Assembly (NCBI GenBank): GCA_012064385.1
Contig: QRDG01001534.1
Location: 62,001-126,000, forward strand
Direction of reading: 5' to 3'
DNA from: Puccinellia tenuiflora
Taxonomy: Eukaryota; Streptophyta; Magnoliopsida; Poales; Poaceae
Length of the DNA: 64,000 nucleotides
Below are positions 1 through 11,927 of the stretch, in pieces; the first letter of the stretch is position 1; every line of letters starts with the position of its first letter. Both the position numbers and the translations under genes were made by a program. The notes below the pieces were generated by a model that was not told the origin of the DNA, did no database searches, and saw only the letters and a program-made list of their open reading frames with translations.

Positions 1-816
1 GTGCATGGTTGCCCCCATGTGTGGTTTTGGTAATTAATGACAATCTCTATGGACTAATGTTTGTATTGAGCTACTTGTAGGTGTGCCCATATGCATTGCT
101 TGATCTCCATATGTTGGAGTCAAGGCAAGGGAAGAAGATTATATGTTGATCAAGGCTAAGTGCGAGTTGATCAACAATCAAGTCCAAGTGAAGATATGCC
201 GAAGAGTGTCTCTCCCATATTGGTGTATGGGGGAGCAATATGCGAGTCTTCACCAAGCGAAGCGCTATCAAGAAAGGTGGTTCGTCTTGACGAGATGAAG
301 ATCATCTTCATTGACCTCAAGTGGATTATGCGCAAGGCAAAGGTATGATCTTGATAGGCTTTCTATTTTACCGGTCTCATGATGTTAGTTGAGAGTCCGG
401 TTATAGGATAGATAGCCGTTCTATCAAGAGGGGCTCTCGACCGAGTATCTTGATCATATCGTTCGTGGAGAGCTCAAACCTTTGCATCCTTGCAATCATC
501 TTTATTGGTTCTTATTTGGCTCTTATCATGGTGTGGTCTTGGTGCTTGTCGTGCTCGTCATGACAAGACCAAGTTCACCGAAAACGGGTTTCGAATGCGT
601 CTTCTATTGCGTTTTCGGTTTTGGAGATTTTGTTGGTTCATCCTTATGGAAGGGTTCACTCTTCCATTTATTAGAAAAATCTCTGTTGCTTGTATTCATA
701 TTTTCAGTATTTGTATGGTAAGCTCTTGTCGTCCTCTTTCCAACAAAATTGGATTCACTCGATTCGGAGTTAATTTGCAAAAGTTATGGCGTTTCTAGTG
801 TGCTACTTTCTGAGGA

Positions 817-1134
817 CCCGGTAGTACCGAGCTATGGCCGGTAGTTCCGGACTAGTTCTGGGCTACCTCCGGAGTTGGCCTCTGTTTGAGGTTCGGAAGT
901 AAGCCGGCAGTAGGCCGGTAGTGCCGGGACTCCGGTACTACCGCCTTACTATCGGGCCACTACCGCATTTGATCTCTGTTTGAGATTCGGTAGTAGGCCG
1001 GCAGTAGGCCGGTAGTACCGGGATTCCGGTACTACCGCCCTACTACCGGGCTCCTCGGGTTTTGTTTGTTACCGTTGGTGCGCAGGTTCCTGTGGGGGTG
1101 GTAGTACCGCCCTTGGGCCGGTACTACCGGCCCC
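817..1134. repeat. Palindromic CGGTAGTACCG cluster in LTR U3
   Basis: About ten overlapping copies of GGCCGGTAGTACCGG-like palindromes and their halves (CGGTACTACCG, GGCAGTAGGCCGG) lie directly upstream of the TATA box. The other LTR has the same cluster at 9123-9440. Clusters of CpG-rich palindromes upstream of the TATA are a known trait of Sirevirus LTRs; a role in binding host factors is inference. Confidence 0.8.
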
Positions 1135-1173
1135 CGCGGGATCTGAGCCCAACGGCCAGTTTTTTCGGGACAC

Positions 1174-1183
1174 CTATTTAAGG
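1174..1183 (+). promoter_or_regulatory. LTR TATA box (CTATTTAAGG)
   Basis: CTATTTAAGG lies about 40 bp after the palindrome cluster and is followed by a CT-rich leader. The second LTR copy has the same box at 9479-9488. Placement between enhancer-like repeats and leader supports its use as the retrotransposon core promoter. Confidence 0.7.
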
Positions 1184-2175
1184 GGCCTTCTTCCCTAATA
1201 GGTGGTTAGCCCATTCTTTTCCTCTCTCCTCCATTGTTTGACCTCGAAAAAGTTTGGGTTTCTCTCTATCCCTCCAATGATTCTTGCCCATCTTTAGGGA
1301 TTCAAGAGAGGAGATCTAGATCTACATTTCCACCAAACATCTCCTCTAAGTGAGGGGAACCCTTTGGATCTAGATCTTGGGATTCATTTGTTGAGTTCTT
1401 CTTAGTTCTTCCTCTCTTCTCTCCCCCACAAGCATTAGTTGCTTTTGGTGGGATTTGAGAGTGAAGGATTTGAGCACTTGTGCTCTTGCTCTTGCATTAG
1501 TTGCATCGGTTTGCTTTCTCCAGGAAGATTCGTGGGATTGAAGTTTGAGAAGCTTGTTACTCTTGGGTGCATTGTGTTCCCAAGAGCTTGTGCCACTCGG
1601 GTGCATTGTGTACCCTAGACGGTTGGTGGTGTCGCGAAGACTTCGAGTTGTGAAGCTTCGGGAAAGGTTTGGGAGCCTCGATTGAGTTGTGGGTGTGTGC
1701 CCCAAGATCGTTGTAAAGGCTCCGGATCCCACCTTGAAGGATTCCGATAGTGGAAGGTGAACCTAAACCTTGGGGCGAGGTTCATCGGAGAATAGGGTGA
1801 TGCCTTTTGTGGCATCTTGAGTAGGCCTTTTGTGGCGAGCTCACACCCCTCCAACGAGACGTACTCCCTTAACAAGGAGGAACTTGGGAATACATCCTCG
1901 TCTCCGCGTGCCTCGGTTATTTCTATACCCGAGCTCTTTACTTATGCAATTTACATTGTGATAGCCTTTGTGCTTGATGTCATATATATTGCTATCACCT
2001 TGTTGTTATATTGCTTAGCATAAGTTGTTGGTGCACATAGGTGAACCTAGTATATTAGGTTGTTGGCTTGTTAATTTAAACACCTAGTTTTATTCCGTAA
2101 TTATCAAGCCTTAAACCGGAAAAGTTTTAATCGCCTATTCACCCCCCTCTAGGCGACATCGTTTGTTCTTTCAAT

Positions 2176-2188
2176 TGGTATCAGAGCC
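2176..2188 (+). other. Primer binding site, initiator tRNA-Met
   Basis: TGGTATCAGAGCC is complementary to the 3' end of plant initiator tRNA-Met and starts two bases after the LTR end. This is the usual site for minus-strand priming in Copia elements. Confidence 0.95.
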
Positions 2189-2227
2189 TCGGCTCTCTTT
2201 TTGGGCTTTACTGCCTAGAGAGTAAAG

Positions 2228-4498
2228 ATGTCGTTTAGAGAATTAGTGCACGATCCCACTTTTATATTCGATGGCACAAATTATGATGTATGGAAAATTC
2301 ACATGCTTAATCTTTTTTGGGATATAGACCCAATTTTAAAGAGTATTGTATATATGGGTTTTTTTCCTCCAAAGGATTCCCAAAATTTATCTTTAGAGGA
2401 TGAGAAAACTCTTATCTCAATACTCTAGCATCTAATGGTCTTATATGTGTGTTTGAGCTATGTAGTGCTTGAGTCAATCATGCCTTTCCGGAACGCTCAT
2501 GAGCTTTGGACCAAAATTCAAGATAAATATGGAGTGTCCAACACTATTGAGGATGATTGTTCTCCCTCCACCTCCGGCCGTGATGAGTTCTCATCTTCGT
2601 CTACTTCACCAAAATGTGGTAAGCCACAAACTAATGTGATGGTGAGTAGTGATGAGTTTTGCAATTTGGATAGTGAGCTCATTGTTGATGATTCTTCATC
2701 TCTATCTCATTGCAATGCCTCATCTTTGGACTTTATCACATATAGCACTATAAATGATTTACATGCTAGTGTTGATAGTCCTTGCATATCATCCAAAAAT
2801 TGCTTGGATAAATCTCTTGATGATATGCTTGCTTTATCTTATTGCCATGATAAAAATGCTTGTGTTCCCTCTAAATCTTGTATGAATAATAATATAGAGG
2901 AAACCCAATTAGCTATGGAACAAGATGTGAACTTGAGTAGTTCAATAATTAATTGTTCTTCTTCATCAACCATCTTTTGCCTTATGGCTAAATCTTCTAG
3001 TAGTGATGATAATGATAATGATAATAATGATGAAGAATATGATGAATCCTTTCATAAGAAAGGTCTAATGGTTCTTAATGCCCTTCCTAAAAATAAAAAT
3101 GCTCATGCTATCCTCTTTGAAATTATGTAAACCCTAATTGAGCATGGGCTTACTATTAAGGCTTTGGAAGCAAGCCTTGTAGAAAAAGGAAGGATAGAAA
3201 GAGAGGATGCGAATGAAAAAGCATCTTTAGAGGTGACTCTTGAGGAAGAGCAAGAGACTCGGGTTTCTCTTGAGGAGAAACTCGAATCTATTGAGGATTC
3301 TCACAATGAAATAATTGCTCAACTCATTAAAGAATGTGACCATGCAATTGCTAAATATAAAGTCACTAAAAAGGAAAATTCTAGCTTTAAGGAAGAGCTT
3401 GCCAAGTTTTCTTCTTTCGTTACTAATGATAATGATGCTTATGCTACTAACTCAATTTCTTGTGAAGCATCTATTTTGAAGGAGAATGTTGAGCTAAGGG
3501 CTCAACTTGAATTGCTAACTAGGAAGTATGGGAAGTTGGAAGGAAGTCATGAAAAGCTATCTAGCTCTAATGATGATCTTCTAGCATCCTATGCTAGTAT
3601 AAAGTTAGCTCATGAGGCCATCACTACCAAGGTAACATCTTGTGAGCCTTATGTGGACAATGGCGAGCCTCATGTGGACAATGGCACAACTTTATCTAAA
3701 AATGCTATATTACCATGTGCTAGTCCTAGTAGTTCATCCACTCACAATATTGGTACCTCTTGTGATGAATTACTTGTTTCGCCTTGTTGCTCTAACAATG
3801 ATGCATCTACCTCCTCTAGTACTTGTGTTGTCACTAACCATGTAGAGAAAAGAGGAGAGCTCAAGGCCCAAGCCACTTCTATGAAGAAAGGCTTGGAAAA
3901 GCGTCATGAAGGGAAGAGTGCACTTGACAACATGTTGAGTGTGCAACAATCCCCCAATGACAAGAGTGGACTTGGATTCAACTCCAACAACAAGAACAAG
4001 TCCAAGATTGATAAGAAGAAGGGCCAAGTACAAGTCAAGAATCCGGCCAAGATTACTTGCTTCAAGTGCAAGATTGAAGGGCACCATGTTAGGGATTGCC
4101 CAATGAAGAAGAAGCCTCTTAGTGAGAAGCAACTAGGGAAGCGGCCTCTTGTTCAATCTCATGCTCCACCACGAGTTGAACAAAGGCCACCTCCTAAGAA
4201 GACTCAAGTCAATGCTCCTCAAGTTGAGGAGCCTATTAAGAAGAAAAAGAAGAGTCGATGTTGCTACGTTTGCCGTGGCAAGGGTCACTTTGCTTCTTCA
4301 TGCACTATCGGTAACCTATCCAACCCCATCTTAATTGATGATGTTTATTCTCTTGGGAAGGATAGAGTTGGCAATGTGTTTGCCAAATATGTTGGTACTC
4401 AAAGTGGTGTCAAGAAAATAACCATTTGGGTTGCCAAGCCTATTGTGACTAACCTCTTAGGACCCAACTTGGTTGGGGACCAACAAGCTTCAACTTGA
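2228..4498 (+). pseudogene. gag: Copia gag, broken (first internal copy)
   Basis: The frame opens at ATGTCGTTTAGAG shortly after the PBS and encodes a Copia-type gag: an N-terminal domain (FDGTNYDVWKIHML), a low-complexity Ser/Asp/Asn middle, a coiled-coil (3164-3620), and two CCHC zinc knuckles, CFKCKIEGHHVRDC near 4060 and CYVCRGKGHFASSC near 4260. Gag would form the particle that packages the RNA. Two lesions are visible: a lost A in a run at about 2407, where the second copy has one more A, and a GAA-to-TAA change at about 3128, where the second copy keeps GAA. The end (AKYVGTQSG, then IWVAKP) resembles the gag end of the nested Copia at 48713, so the families are related. No protease, integrase or RT follows. 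Confidence 0.9.
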
Positions 4499-7400
4499 TC
4501 AATAGGTGTTGGTGGAGGACATTGGAGACTTGGCTATCTTTGAAGAATTAAGGGATCTTCATGATTATTATTTCATCAAGCCAAGTCAATTGGATTATAT
4601 TGCCATATCTCATATCCTATGTTCCTCCTTGCGGTAACTTGTATTTACATTATATATACATTGAAAGTTGCTTGCTCCCTTGCATGTGTTAGTTTTGTTC
4701 CTAGCATGTGTTTGTATGTGATATGCTACTTTCTTACTTGTCTTGTTATTCAAGGTTTTGTATGTTAGTTGTGTATCATGTATGTGTAACTTGTGTGTTG
4801 AGCTTTATTGGATCTTGTGTGGATTTCATTTGGCTCTTTTGAGAGATTAATGGACTATCCCATTTTGGGGGAGTGATATGCTTTGTGCAAATCACAATCC
4901 TAAAAATGAGTATTCATGATGCACTCCACCTAGTATTGATATTTCAATTATCTAGTCACTATGTGGTATGTCATATTCATGAGAAAATCAAATTCTATAA
5001 TGTCCATTAATTTCTCTAGTTCGTGTTTATTTACCTCTTGTTAAGAAGAAATGAATTATCACATTATGGGGGATTAATACACTATGTGCATATTACAATC
5101 CCATAAAATGTGGACATTTGAGGTTTTGCCACTTAGATATGATATTGTAAATGATCTTATTCCTATGTGGCATGTTTGCTCGAACAAGTTCCAATTTTTC
5201 TTTTTTAGTTATCTTTTGTCTCTTGTTTGTGTGAGTTTGCTTGGTGTGGTTTTCTCTAATATGCATTTCCATATATTATTTGAGAAACCATTTGTTCCAT
5301 ATTATTCTAATCATGGTCTTGCCGGTTGGTTTGAATAGTTGAAACTACCAACAAACTTTATTAAAATATGGTGTTTTTATTTCTTATCTCTTGCCATATG
5401 ATTTATCTTGTGAGGATGACCTTGAATATCATTCCTACCACCGAGAAATATCTCCATATACTCCTTGTCCATGGCAAGTGATACTCGTAATTATGGTGGA
5501 TTTTGTAGACCATCTTCATATTGGCTCTTGCGTTGTATTGCCTTATTTATTGCCAAGTGCTTATTTCGACTCCCATTGTCTTCCTTGCCTCTTGCATGGA
5601 TCCTATTTTTCAATTGGTATAGTTTAGTGTTGTAAATAACATATGGAGAGTAATGATCCCTTGTGTGTGCATTTTGTATTCAAATGCAAATATCAAGATA
5701 ATGCATGAATCTTGGGGGAGCTTTTCTTTTATTATTTAGAACCCTATCCTATCAATCAATATTTGATCCTTTCAATTGGCATTTAATTTCTATCTTATGT
5801 GTTTATGGAAGACAAATCTTTTTCTTTTGATGCTTTGTGCCATCATAAAAAGTGTAGAGAGTGTTTGGTTTATTTGTCGTAACCTTGCTCTCCCTTGGGA
5901 GTTTGCTTTCTCATTTCTTGATTTGTGTTGTATCTTCTTGGATGAGAAATGCCATTTGGGCATGTATCCTATATTTATCTTCTTTGCCTTTTTGGCTTTG
6001 CTTTGGTACCATCAATTGGTATCAATTGGAATTTGATATCTACTCCATAGATATTTGTTCCAATTGATACTTATTGTGGGAGTTTTGATTCCTCATTTCT
6101 TTATTTTACTTTACTTGATTTCGGTCAAGTATTACCCTCTTGTTGGTATCTTTTCTCCTAGTTGGTATCTTATTTTCAATTGGTGTCTTATCGATCATGT
6201 GTTATTTTGATTCAATTCCTATTGATATCACACTTCATGTGTTGATGTGTTTTGGAATAAATCATATGTTGATTTGATTTTTCCTCAATCATGTGTTGAT
6301 TTGGATTTTGATATAATTTGGACAACCTTTTTGTGTCACACTTTGGTGTGCCCTCTTCTTGGTTTACTTGGTGTTTTTGTCCAAATTGTATCTTGTTTGG
6401 TTCTTGAAAGTCTTTGCATGCACGGTTACTAATTTATTTTATTATAGCATGCTTATCTTTCTTGATCCAATATATAGGGTATACTCCACCGAATCCTAAC
6501 TCGGCTAAGATGTGCATGAAATTCAAGTTCATATCTATATGCACATATTTATGTGGAGTATGTCCTATGTATTGTAGTTCATCTAACTACTATGGGACCC
6601 AATGAGTTTGGGAACCATGTTGTACTTGAATTTTGTTTTAGGTACAATGGACATGCATTCATAAGGAAGGTGTTCTCACCGTGTGATTATTGGAGTCAAG
6701 CTTTGATGATGAACAAACTCTCATCTTCTTCATCGTCAATGTATCTCGGTAACAAGTATCTACCTCATGCATACTTTTCTAGTCTCAACCTTGTGTAGGT
6801 TGCTTCTTGGCATGAAAGCTTTTATGTGCAATTGTTGTGGTTTTGGCTTTTTTCCTTCACTTGGTATATCTTTGTGATATTTGTGATGAAAGTGCAAAAA
6901 CCTTTTCTTCAATTGGTATTACTCCCTCCGTATCAAAATATAAGATGTTTTAGCATTTCTCTTTCCATCTGTATCTAGACATGTTTTAGTGCAAGGTTCA
7001 AATGAATCTTACACTAAAACATGTCTACATACGGATGGAAAAAGAAATGCTAAAACATCTTATATTTTGATACGGAGGGAGTATTTCTTTGTGATATTTG
7101 TTGCCTATCTCAAAGCATCTTCACTATCTCTTGTTCCCTTAGTGATATGTGTGATGTCTTTGATATTTTTGAAGTTCATTTATATACAATGAGATAAATT
7201 TGAGCTATGTGCTATGCTTTTAAGCAACAACCTCGTTTGTATATTTATGACTTCCTTTTGGATACCTTGTTCTCTTTTTCTCTAACCATTTTGTATGTAC
7301 ATGTTTCTTTGTGGATGTAAATCATCAACGATTTGTCTACTTAGAAACCTATACATATGAGAGAGGTCCCTTTTAGTTGGTATCCTATTTATTTTGAGCT

Positions 7401-8257
7401 ACCTTGATTTTTATCTATAATTCTTTGGTGGCTCCAAATTTGGTTCATGAGTGCCTATCTCAATTTTATTTGCGTCTCTGCACACTCATGTATTTGTTGG
7501 TGATCTTTGTCCTCATGCTTACCTTGGTGAGTATGCTGTCTCTTATTGGCTAGGTGCTTTCACAAGCTTTTGGATTTTTTCAATTGGTTTCATTTTCCAA
7601 TTGGTATCCTTGAGCTTGCAAACATCTCTTATTTTTAAAGATGTTCGTATCTTGGTTGGGCCTATCTTATGTTTGAATCCTTGAAAACTGGTATCTTCTT
7701 TTGGCTCAACCATATCTTTGGTGCAAGTGGTATGATTTGCTTTTGCTTTATGCACTCTTGCACTTGTTGTGTGTTCTAGATGATTTTGGGGGAGTGAGGA
7801 TTCCATATTTGTGCTCTCCTCAATAGTTCATGGACATTGTGGAGCTTCTCTATTTTTATTTAGAACTCTTGTTTTGGATCTTTTCGATTGCCTATCTCCT
7901 TAGTGGAGATGTTTAGAATGACTTCATCTTATTTGCAATCTTTGGATCCTCAATATAGTTTGATTTCCTCTAACTATTCATCAATGGATATGTGCATTTG
8001 ATTTCACTCATATCTTGAGAAATGCACACTTTATGGAGGAACTCATATTATATTGGCTTTCTAAATTTTTCTTCCCATTTCGGCAATCGATACCAATGGG
8101 GGAGAAGTTTAGAGGGTTTAAGGGTTTAAGGGAATTTGGGTTTTATGCTTTCGTTGCATTTGCCTTTAATGCACTTGCATCCTTGCTTGTTTGTCTTGCA
8201 AGGATGCTTTATTCATTATATAAACCCTCTTAAAAGGGATTGTCATCAATTACCAAA
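4499..8257 (+). other. Pol-less, T-rich internal region of the Copia element
   Basis: About 3.76 kb between the gag stop and the polypurine tract has no protease, integrase, RT or RNase H homology in any frame. It is T-rich; the many short ORFs are hydrophobic noise. Two motifs recur: PBS-like ATTGGTATC (for example 5613, 6015, 6145, 6162, 6912, 7599) and polypurine-tract-like TGGGGGAG (4866, 5713, 7787, 8097, plus TGGGGGAT at 5067). The region makes the element non-autonomous. A Stowaway MITE is inserted at 6922. Confidence 0.8.
6922..7081. mobile_element. Stowaway-type MITE, TSD TA
   Basis: The 160-bp sequence starts CTCCCTCCGTATCAAAATAT and ends with its reverse complement, the hallmark Stowaway (Tc1/mariner-derived) terminus. 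TA is duplicated at 6920-6921 and 7082-7083. The arms are almost fully complementary, so the whole element folds into one long hairpin around a short loop near 7000. It is non-coding and younger than the Copia host. Confidence 0.95.
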
Positions 8258-8268
8258 ATGGGGGAGAT
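8258..8268 (+). other. Polypurine tract
   Basis: ATGGGGGAGAT abuts the TGAAAG start of the 3' LTR. It is the expected plus-strand primer. The mirror sequence ATCTCCCCC follows the LTR of the nested Copia at 41862, in line with a related lineage. Confidence 0.9.
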
Positions 8269-10502
8269 TGAAAGTGCATGGTTGCCCCCATGTGTGGTTT
8301 TGGTAATTAATGACAATCTCTATGGACTAATGTTTGTATTGAGCTACTTGTAGGTGTGCCCATATGCATTGCTTGATCTCCATATGTTGGAGTCAAGGCA
8401 AGGGAACAAGATTATATGTTGGAGTCAAGGCAAGGGAAGAAGATTATATGTTGATCAAGGCTAAGTGCGAGTTGATCAACACTCAAGTCCAAGTGAAAAT
8501 ATGCCGAAGAGTGTCTCTCCCATATTGGTTTATGGGGGAGCAATATGCAAGTCTTCACCAAGCGAAGCGCTATCAAGAAAGGTGGTTCATCTTGAGGAGA
8601 TGAAGATCATCTTCATCAACCTCAAGTGCATTATGCACAAGGAAAAGGTATGATCTTGATAGGCTTTCTATTTTACCGGTCTCATGATGTTAGTTGAGAG
8701 ACCGGGTTATAGGATAGATAGCCGTTCTATCAAGAGGGGCTCTCGACCGAGTATCTTGATCGTATCGTTCGTGGAGAGCTCAAACCGTTCCATCCTTGCA
8801 ATCGTCTTTATTGGTTCTTATTTGGAACTTATCGTGGTGTGGTCTTGGTGCTTGTCGTGCTCGTCATGACAAGACCAAGTTCACCGAAAACGGATTTCGA
8901 ATGTGTATTCTATTGCATTTTCAATTTTGGAGATTTTGTCGGTTCGTCCTTATAGAAGGGTTCACTCTTCCATTTATTAGAAAAATCTCCCTTTCTTTTT
9001 TTCATATTTTCATTTTTTGTAGGGTAAGCTCTTGTCGTCCTCTTTCCAACAAAATTGTATTCACTCGATTCGGAGTTAATTTGCAAAAGTTATGGCGTTT
9101 CTGGTCTGCTGCTTTCTGAGGATCCGGTAGTACCGGGCTATGGCCGGTAGTTCCGGACTAGTTCTGGGCTACCTCCGGAGTTCGCCTCTGTTTGAGGTTC
9201 GGAAGTCGGCCGGCAGTAGGCCGATAGTGACGGGACTCTAGTACTACCGCCTTACTACCGGGCCACTACCACATTTGCTCTCTATTTGAGGTTCGGTAGT
9301 AGGCCGGCAGTAGGCCGGTAGTACCGGGATTCCGGTACTACCGCCCTACTACCAGGCTCCTCGGGTTTTGTTTATTACCGTTGGTGCGCAGGTTCCTGTG
9401 GGGCGGTAGTACCGCCCTTGGGCCGGTACTACCGGCCCCGCGGGATCTGAGCCCAACAGCCAGTTTTTTTCGGGCCACCTATTTAAGGTGCCTTCTTCCC
9501 CAACAGGTGGTTAGCCCATTCTTTTCCTCTCTCCTCCATTGTTTGACCTCGAAAAAGCTTGGGTTTCTCTCTATCCCTCCAATGATTCTTGCCCATCTTT
9601 AGGGATTCAAGAGAGGAGATCTAGATCTACATTCCACCAAACAATCTATCCTCTAAGTGAGGGGAACCCTTTGGATCTAGATTTTGGGATTCATTTGTTA
9701 AGTTCTTCTTAGTTCTTCCTCTCTTCTCTCCCCCACAAGCATTAGTTGCTTTTGGTGGGATTTGAGAGTGAAGGATTTGAGCACTTGTGCTCTTGCTCTT
9801 GCATTAGTTGCATCGGTTTGCTTTCTCCAGGAAGATTCATGGGATTGAAGTTTGAGAAGCTTGTTACTCTTGGGTGCATCGTGTTCCCAAGAGCTTGTGC
9901 CTCTTGGGTGCATTGTGTACCCTATACGGTTGGTGGTGTTGCGAAGATTCCGAGTTGTGAAGCTTCGGGCAAGGTTTGGGAGCCCCGATTGAGTTGTGGG
10001 TGTGTGCCCCAAGATCGTGGTAAAGGCTCCGGATCCCGCCTTGAAGGATTCCGATAGTGGAAGGTGAACCGAACCATTGGGGTGAGGTTCATCGGAGAAT
10101 AGGGTGAGGCCTTTTGTGGCATCTCGAGTAGGCCTTTTGTGGCATCTTGAGTAGGCCTTTTGTGGCCAGCTCACACCCCTGCAACGAGACGTACTCCCTT
10201 AACAAGGAGGAACTCGGGAATACATCCTCGTCTCCGCGTGCCTCGGTTATTTCTATACCCGAACTCTTTAGTTATGCAATTTACATTGTGATAGCCTTTG
10301 TGCTTGATGTCATATATATTGCTATCACCTTGTTGTTATATTGCTTAGCATAAGTTGTTGGTGCACATAGGTGAACCTAGTATATTAGGTTGTTGGCTTG
10401 TTAATTTAAACACCTAGTTTTATTCCGCAATTATCAAGCCTTAAACCGGAAAAGTTTAATCGCCTATTCACCCCCCTCTAGGCGACATCGTTTGTTCTTT
10501 CA
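8269..10502 (+). repeat. Second LTR of the pol-less Copia element
   Basis: It runs TGAAAG...CTTTCA over 2234 bp and pairs with 1-2173. It is longer than its partner mainly because of two local duplications: a 32-bp unit (8389-8420 and 8421-8452) and one extra copy of a 23-bp unit (10108-10130, 10131-10153, then a partial copy). A PBS and another gag start follow directly, so it serves as 3' LTR of one internal region and 5' LTR of the next. Confidence 0.95.
9479..9488 (+). promoter_or_regulatory. LTR TATA box, second copy
   Basis: CTATTTAAGG lies after the palindrome cluster 9123-9440, matching the box at 1174 in the first LTR. Confidence 0.7.
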
Positions 10503-10504
10503 AT

Positions 10505-10517
10505 TGGTATCAGAGCC
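10505..10517 (+). other. Primer binding site of the second internal copy
   Basis: TGGTATCAGAGCC follows the second LTR two bases after its end, as at 2176. A PBS after what should be a 3' LTR shows a tandem LTR-internal-LTR-internal arrangement. Confidence 0.95.
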
Positions 10518-10556
10518 TCGGCTCTCTTTTTAGGCTTTACCGCCTAGAGAGTAAAT

Positions 10557-11861
10557 ATTTCGTTTAGAGAATTATTGCACGATCCCACTTTTATACTCGA
10601 TGACACAAATTATGATGTATGGAAAATTCACATGCTTAATCTTTTTAGGGACATAGACCCAATTTTAAAAAGTATTGTAGATATGGGTTTTTCCCCTCCA
10701 ACGGATTCCCAAAATTTATCTTTAGAGGATGAGAAAAACTCTTATCTCGATACTCTAGCATCTAATGGTCTTATATGTGTTTTGAGCTATGTAGTGCTTG
10801 AGTCAATCTGCCTTTCCGGAACGCTCATGAGCTTTGGACCAAAATTCAAGATAAATATGGAGTGTCCAACACTATTGAGGATCATTGTTGATGATTCTTC
10901 ATCTCTATCTCATTGCAATTCCTCATCTTTGGACTTTATCACATATAGCACTATAAATGATTTACATGCTAGTGTTGATAGTCCTTAAATATCATCCAAA
11001 AATTGCTTGGATAAATCTCTTGATGATATGCTTGCTTTATCTTATTGCCATGATAAAAATGCTTGTGTTCCCTCTAAATCTTGTATGAATAATAATATAG
11101 AGGAAACCCAATTATCTATGGAACAAGATGTGAACTTGAGTAGTTCATAATTAATTGTTCTTCTTCATCAACCATCTTTTGCCTTATGGCTAAATCTTCT
11201 AGTAGTGATGATAATGATAATGATAATAACGACGAAGAAGATGACGAGGATGATGATGATGAATCCTTTCATAAGAAAGGTCTAATGGTTCTTAATGCCC
11301 TTCCTAAAAATAAAAATGCTCATGCTATCCTCTTTAAATTTATGGAAACCCTAATTGAGCGTGGGCTTACTATTAAGGCTTTGGAAGAGAGCCTTGTAGA
11401 AAAAGGAAGGATAGAAAGAGAGGATGCGGATGAAAAAGCATCTTTAGAGGTGACTCTTGAGGAAGAGCAAGAGACTCGGGCTTCTCTTGAGGAGAAACTC
11501 GAATCTATTGAGGAGTCTCACAATGAAATAATTGCTAAACTCATTAAAGAACGTGACCATGCAATTGCTAAATATAAAGTCATGGAAAAGGAAAATGCTA
11601 GCTTTAAGGAAGAGCTTTCCAAGTTTTCTTCTTCCATTACTAATGATAATGATGCTTGTGCTACTAACTCCATTTCTTGTGAAGCATCTATTTTGAAGGA
11701 GAATGTTGAGCTAAGGGCTCAACTTGAGTTGCTAACTAGCAGGTATGGGAAGTTGGAAGAAAGTCATGGAAAGTATCTATCTCTAATGATGATCTTCTAG
11801 CATCCTATGCTAGTATAAAGTTAGCTCATGAGGCCATCACTACCAAGGTAACATCTTGTGA
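10557..11861 (+). pseudogene. gag: Copia gag fragment (second internal copy), split by a transposon
   Basis: This aligns with the first gag copy (2228-3640). The start codon is ATT instead of ATG, a base is missing near 10808 (TCAATCTGCC against TCAATCATGCC), and about 120 bp between the INMECPTLL-coding stretch and the Ser-rich region are deleted relative to 2550-2680. The coiled-coil part (11186-11800) stays open for 204 codons. The copy is interrupted at 11861 by a PIF/Harbinger element and resumes for about 40 bp at 17697. The lesions differ from those of the first copy, so the copies decayed separately. Confidence 0.9.
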
Positions 11862-11927
11862 GAGCCTGTTTGGTTAGGCTTATAGTCTCGCTTTCCAGGC
11901 TTATAAGTCGAAGCCCAACCAAACGAC

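Larger units (their letters stand above)
1..2173 (+). repeat. 5' LTR of pol-less Copia element (first five bases outside the window)
   Basis: Base 1 aligns with 8274, five bases into the second LTR copy (8269-10502), and the match runs to the terminal CTTTCA, the inverse of the TGAAAG start. A primer binding site for initiator tRNA-Met follows two bases later. The U3 part holds a cluster of CGGTAGTACCG palindromes (817-1134) and a TATA box; R/U5 is CT-rich and ends in a T-rich stretch. At about 2.18 kb this is long for a Copia LTR, as in Sireviruses. Small ORFs inside it are not genes. Confidence 0.95.

Noticed and set aside
2176..2188. tRNA gene fragment
   Set aside because: The similarity to tRNA-Met is only the 13-base PBS complement; no cloverleaf follows. 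The same holds for the tRNA-Asp-like sites.
5084..7806. Several hydrophobic 60-90-codon ORFs, looking like membrane proteins
   Set aside because: T-rich DNA gives Phe/Leu/Ile-rich frames on its own; no start context, conservation or domain.
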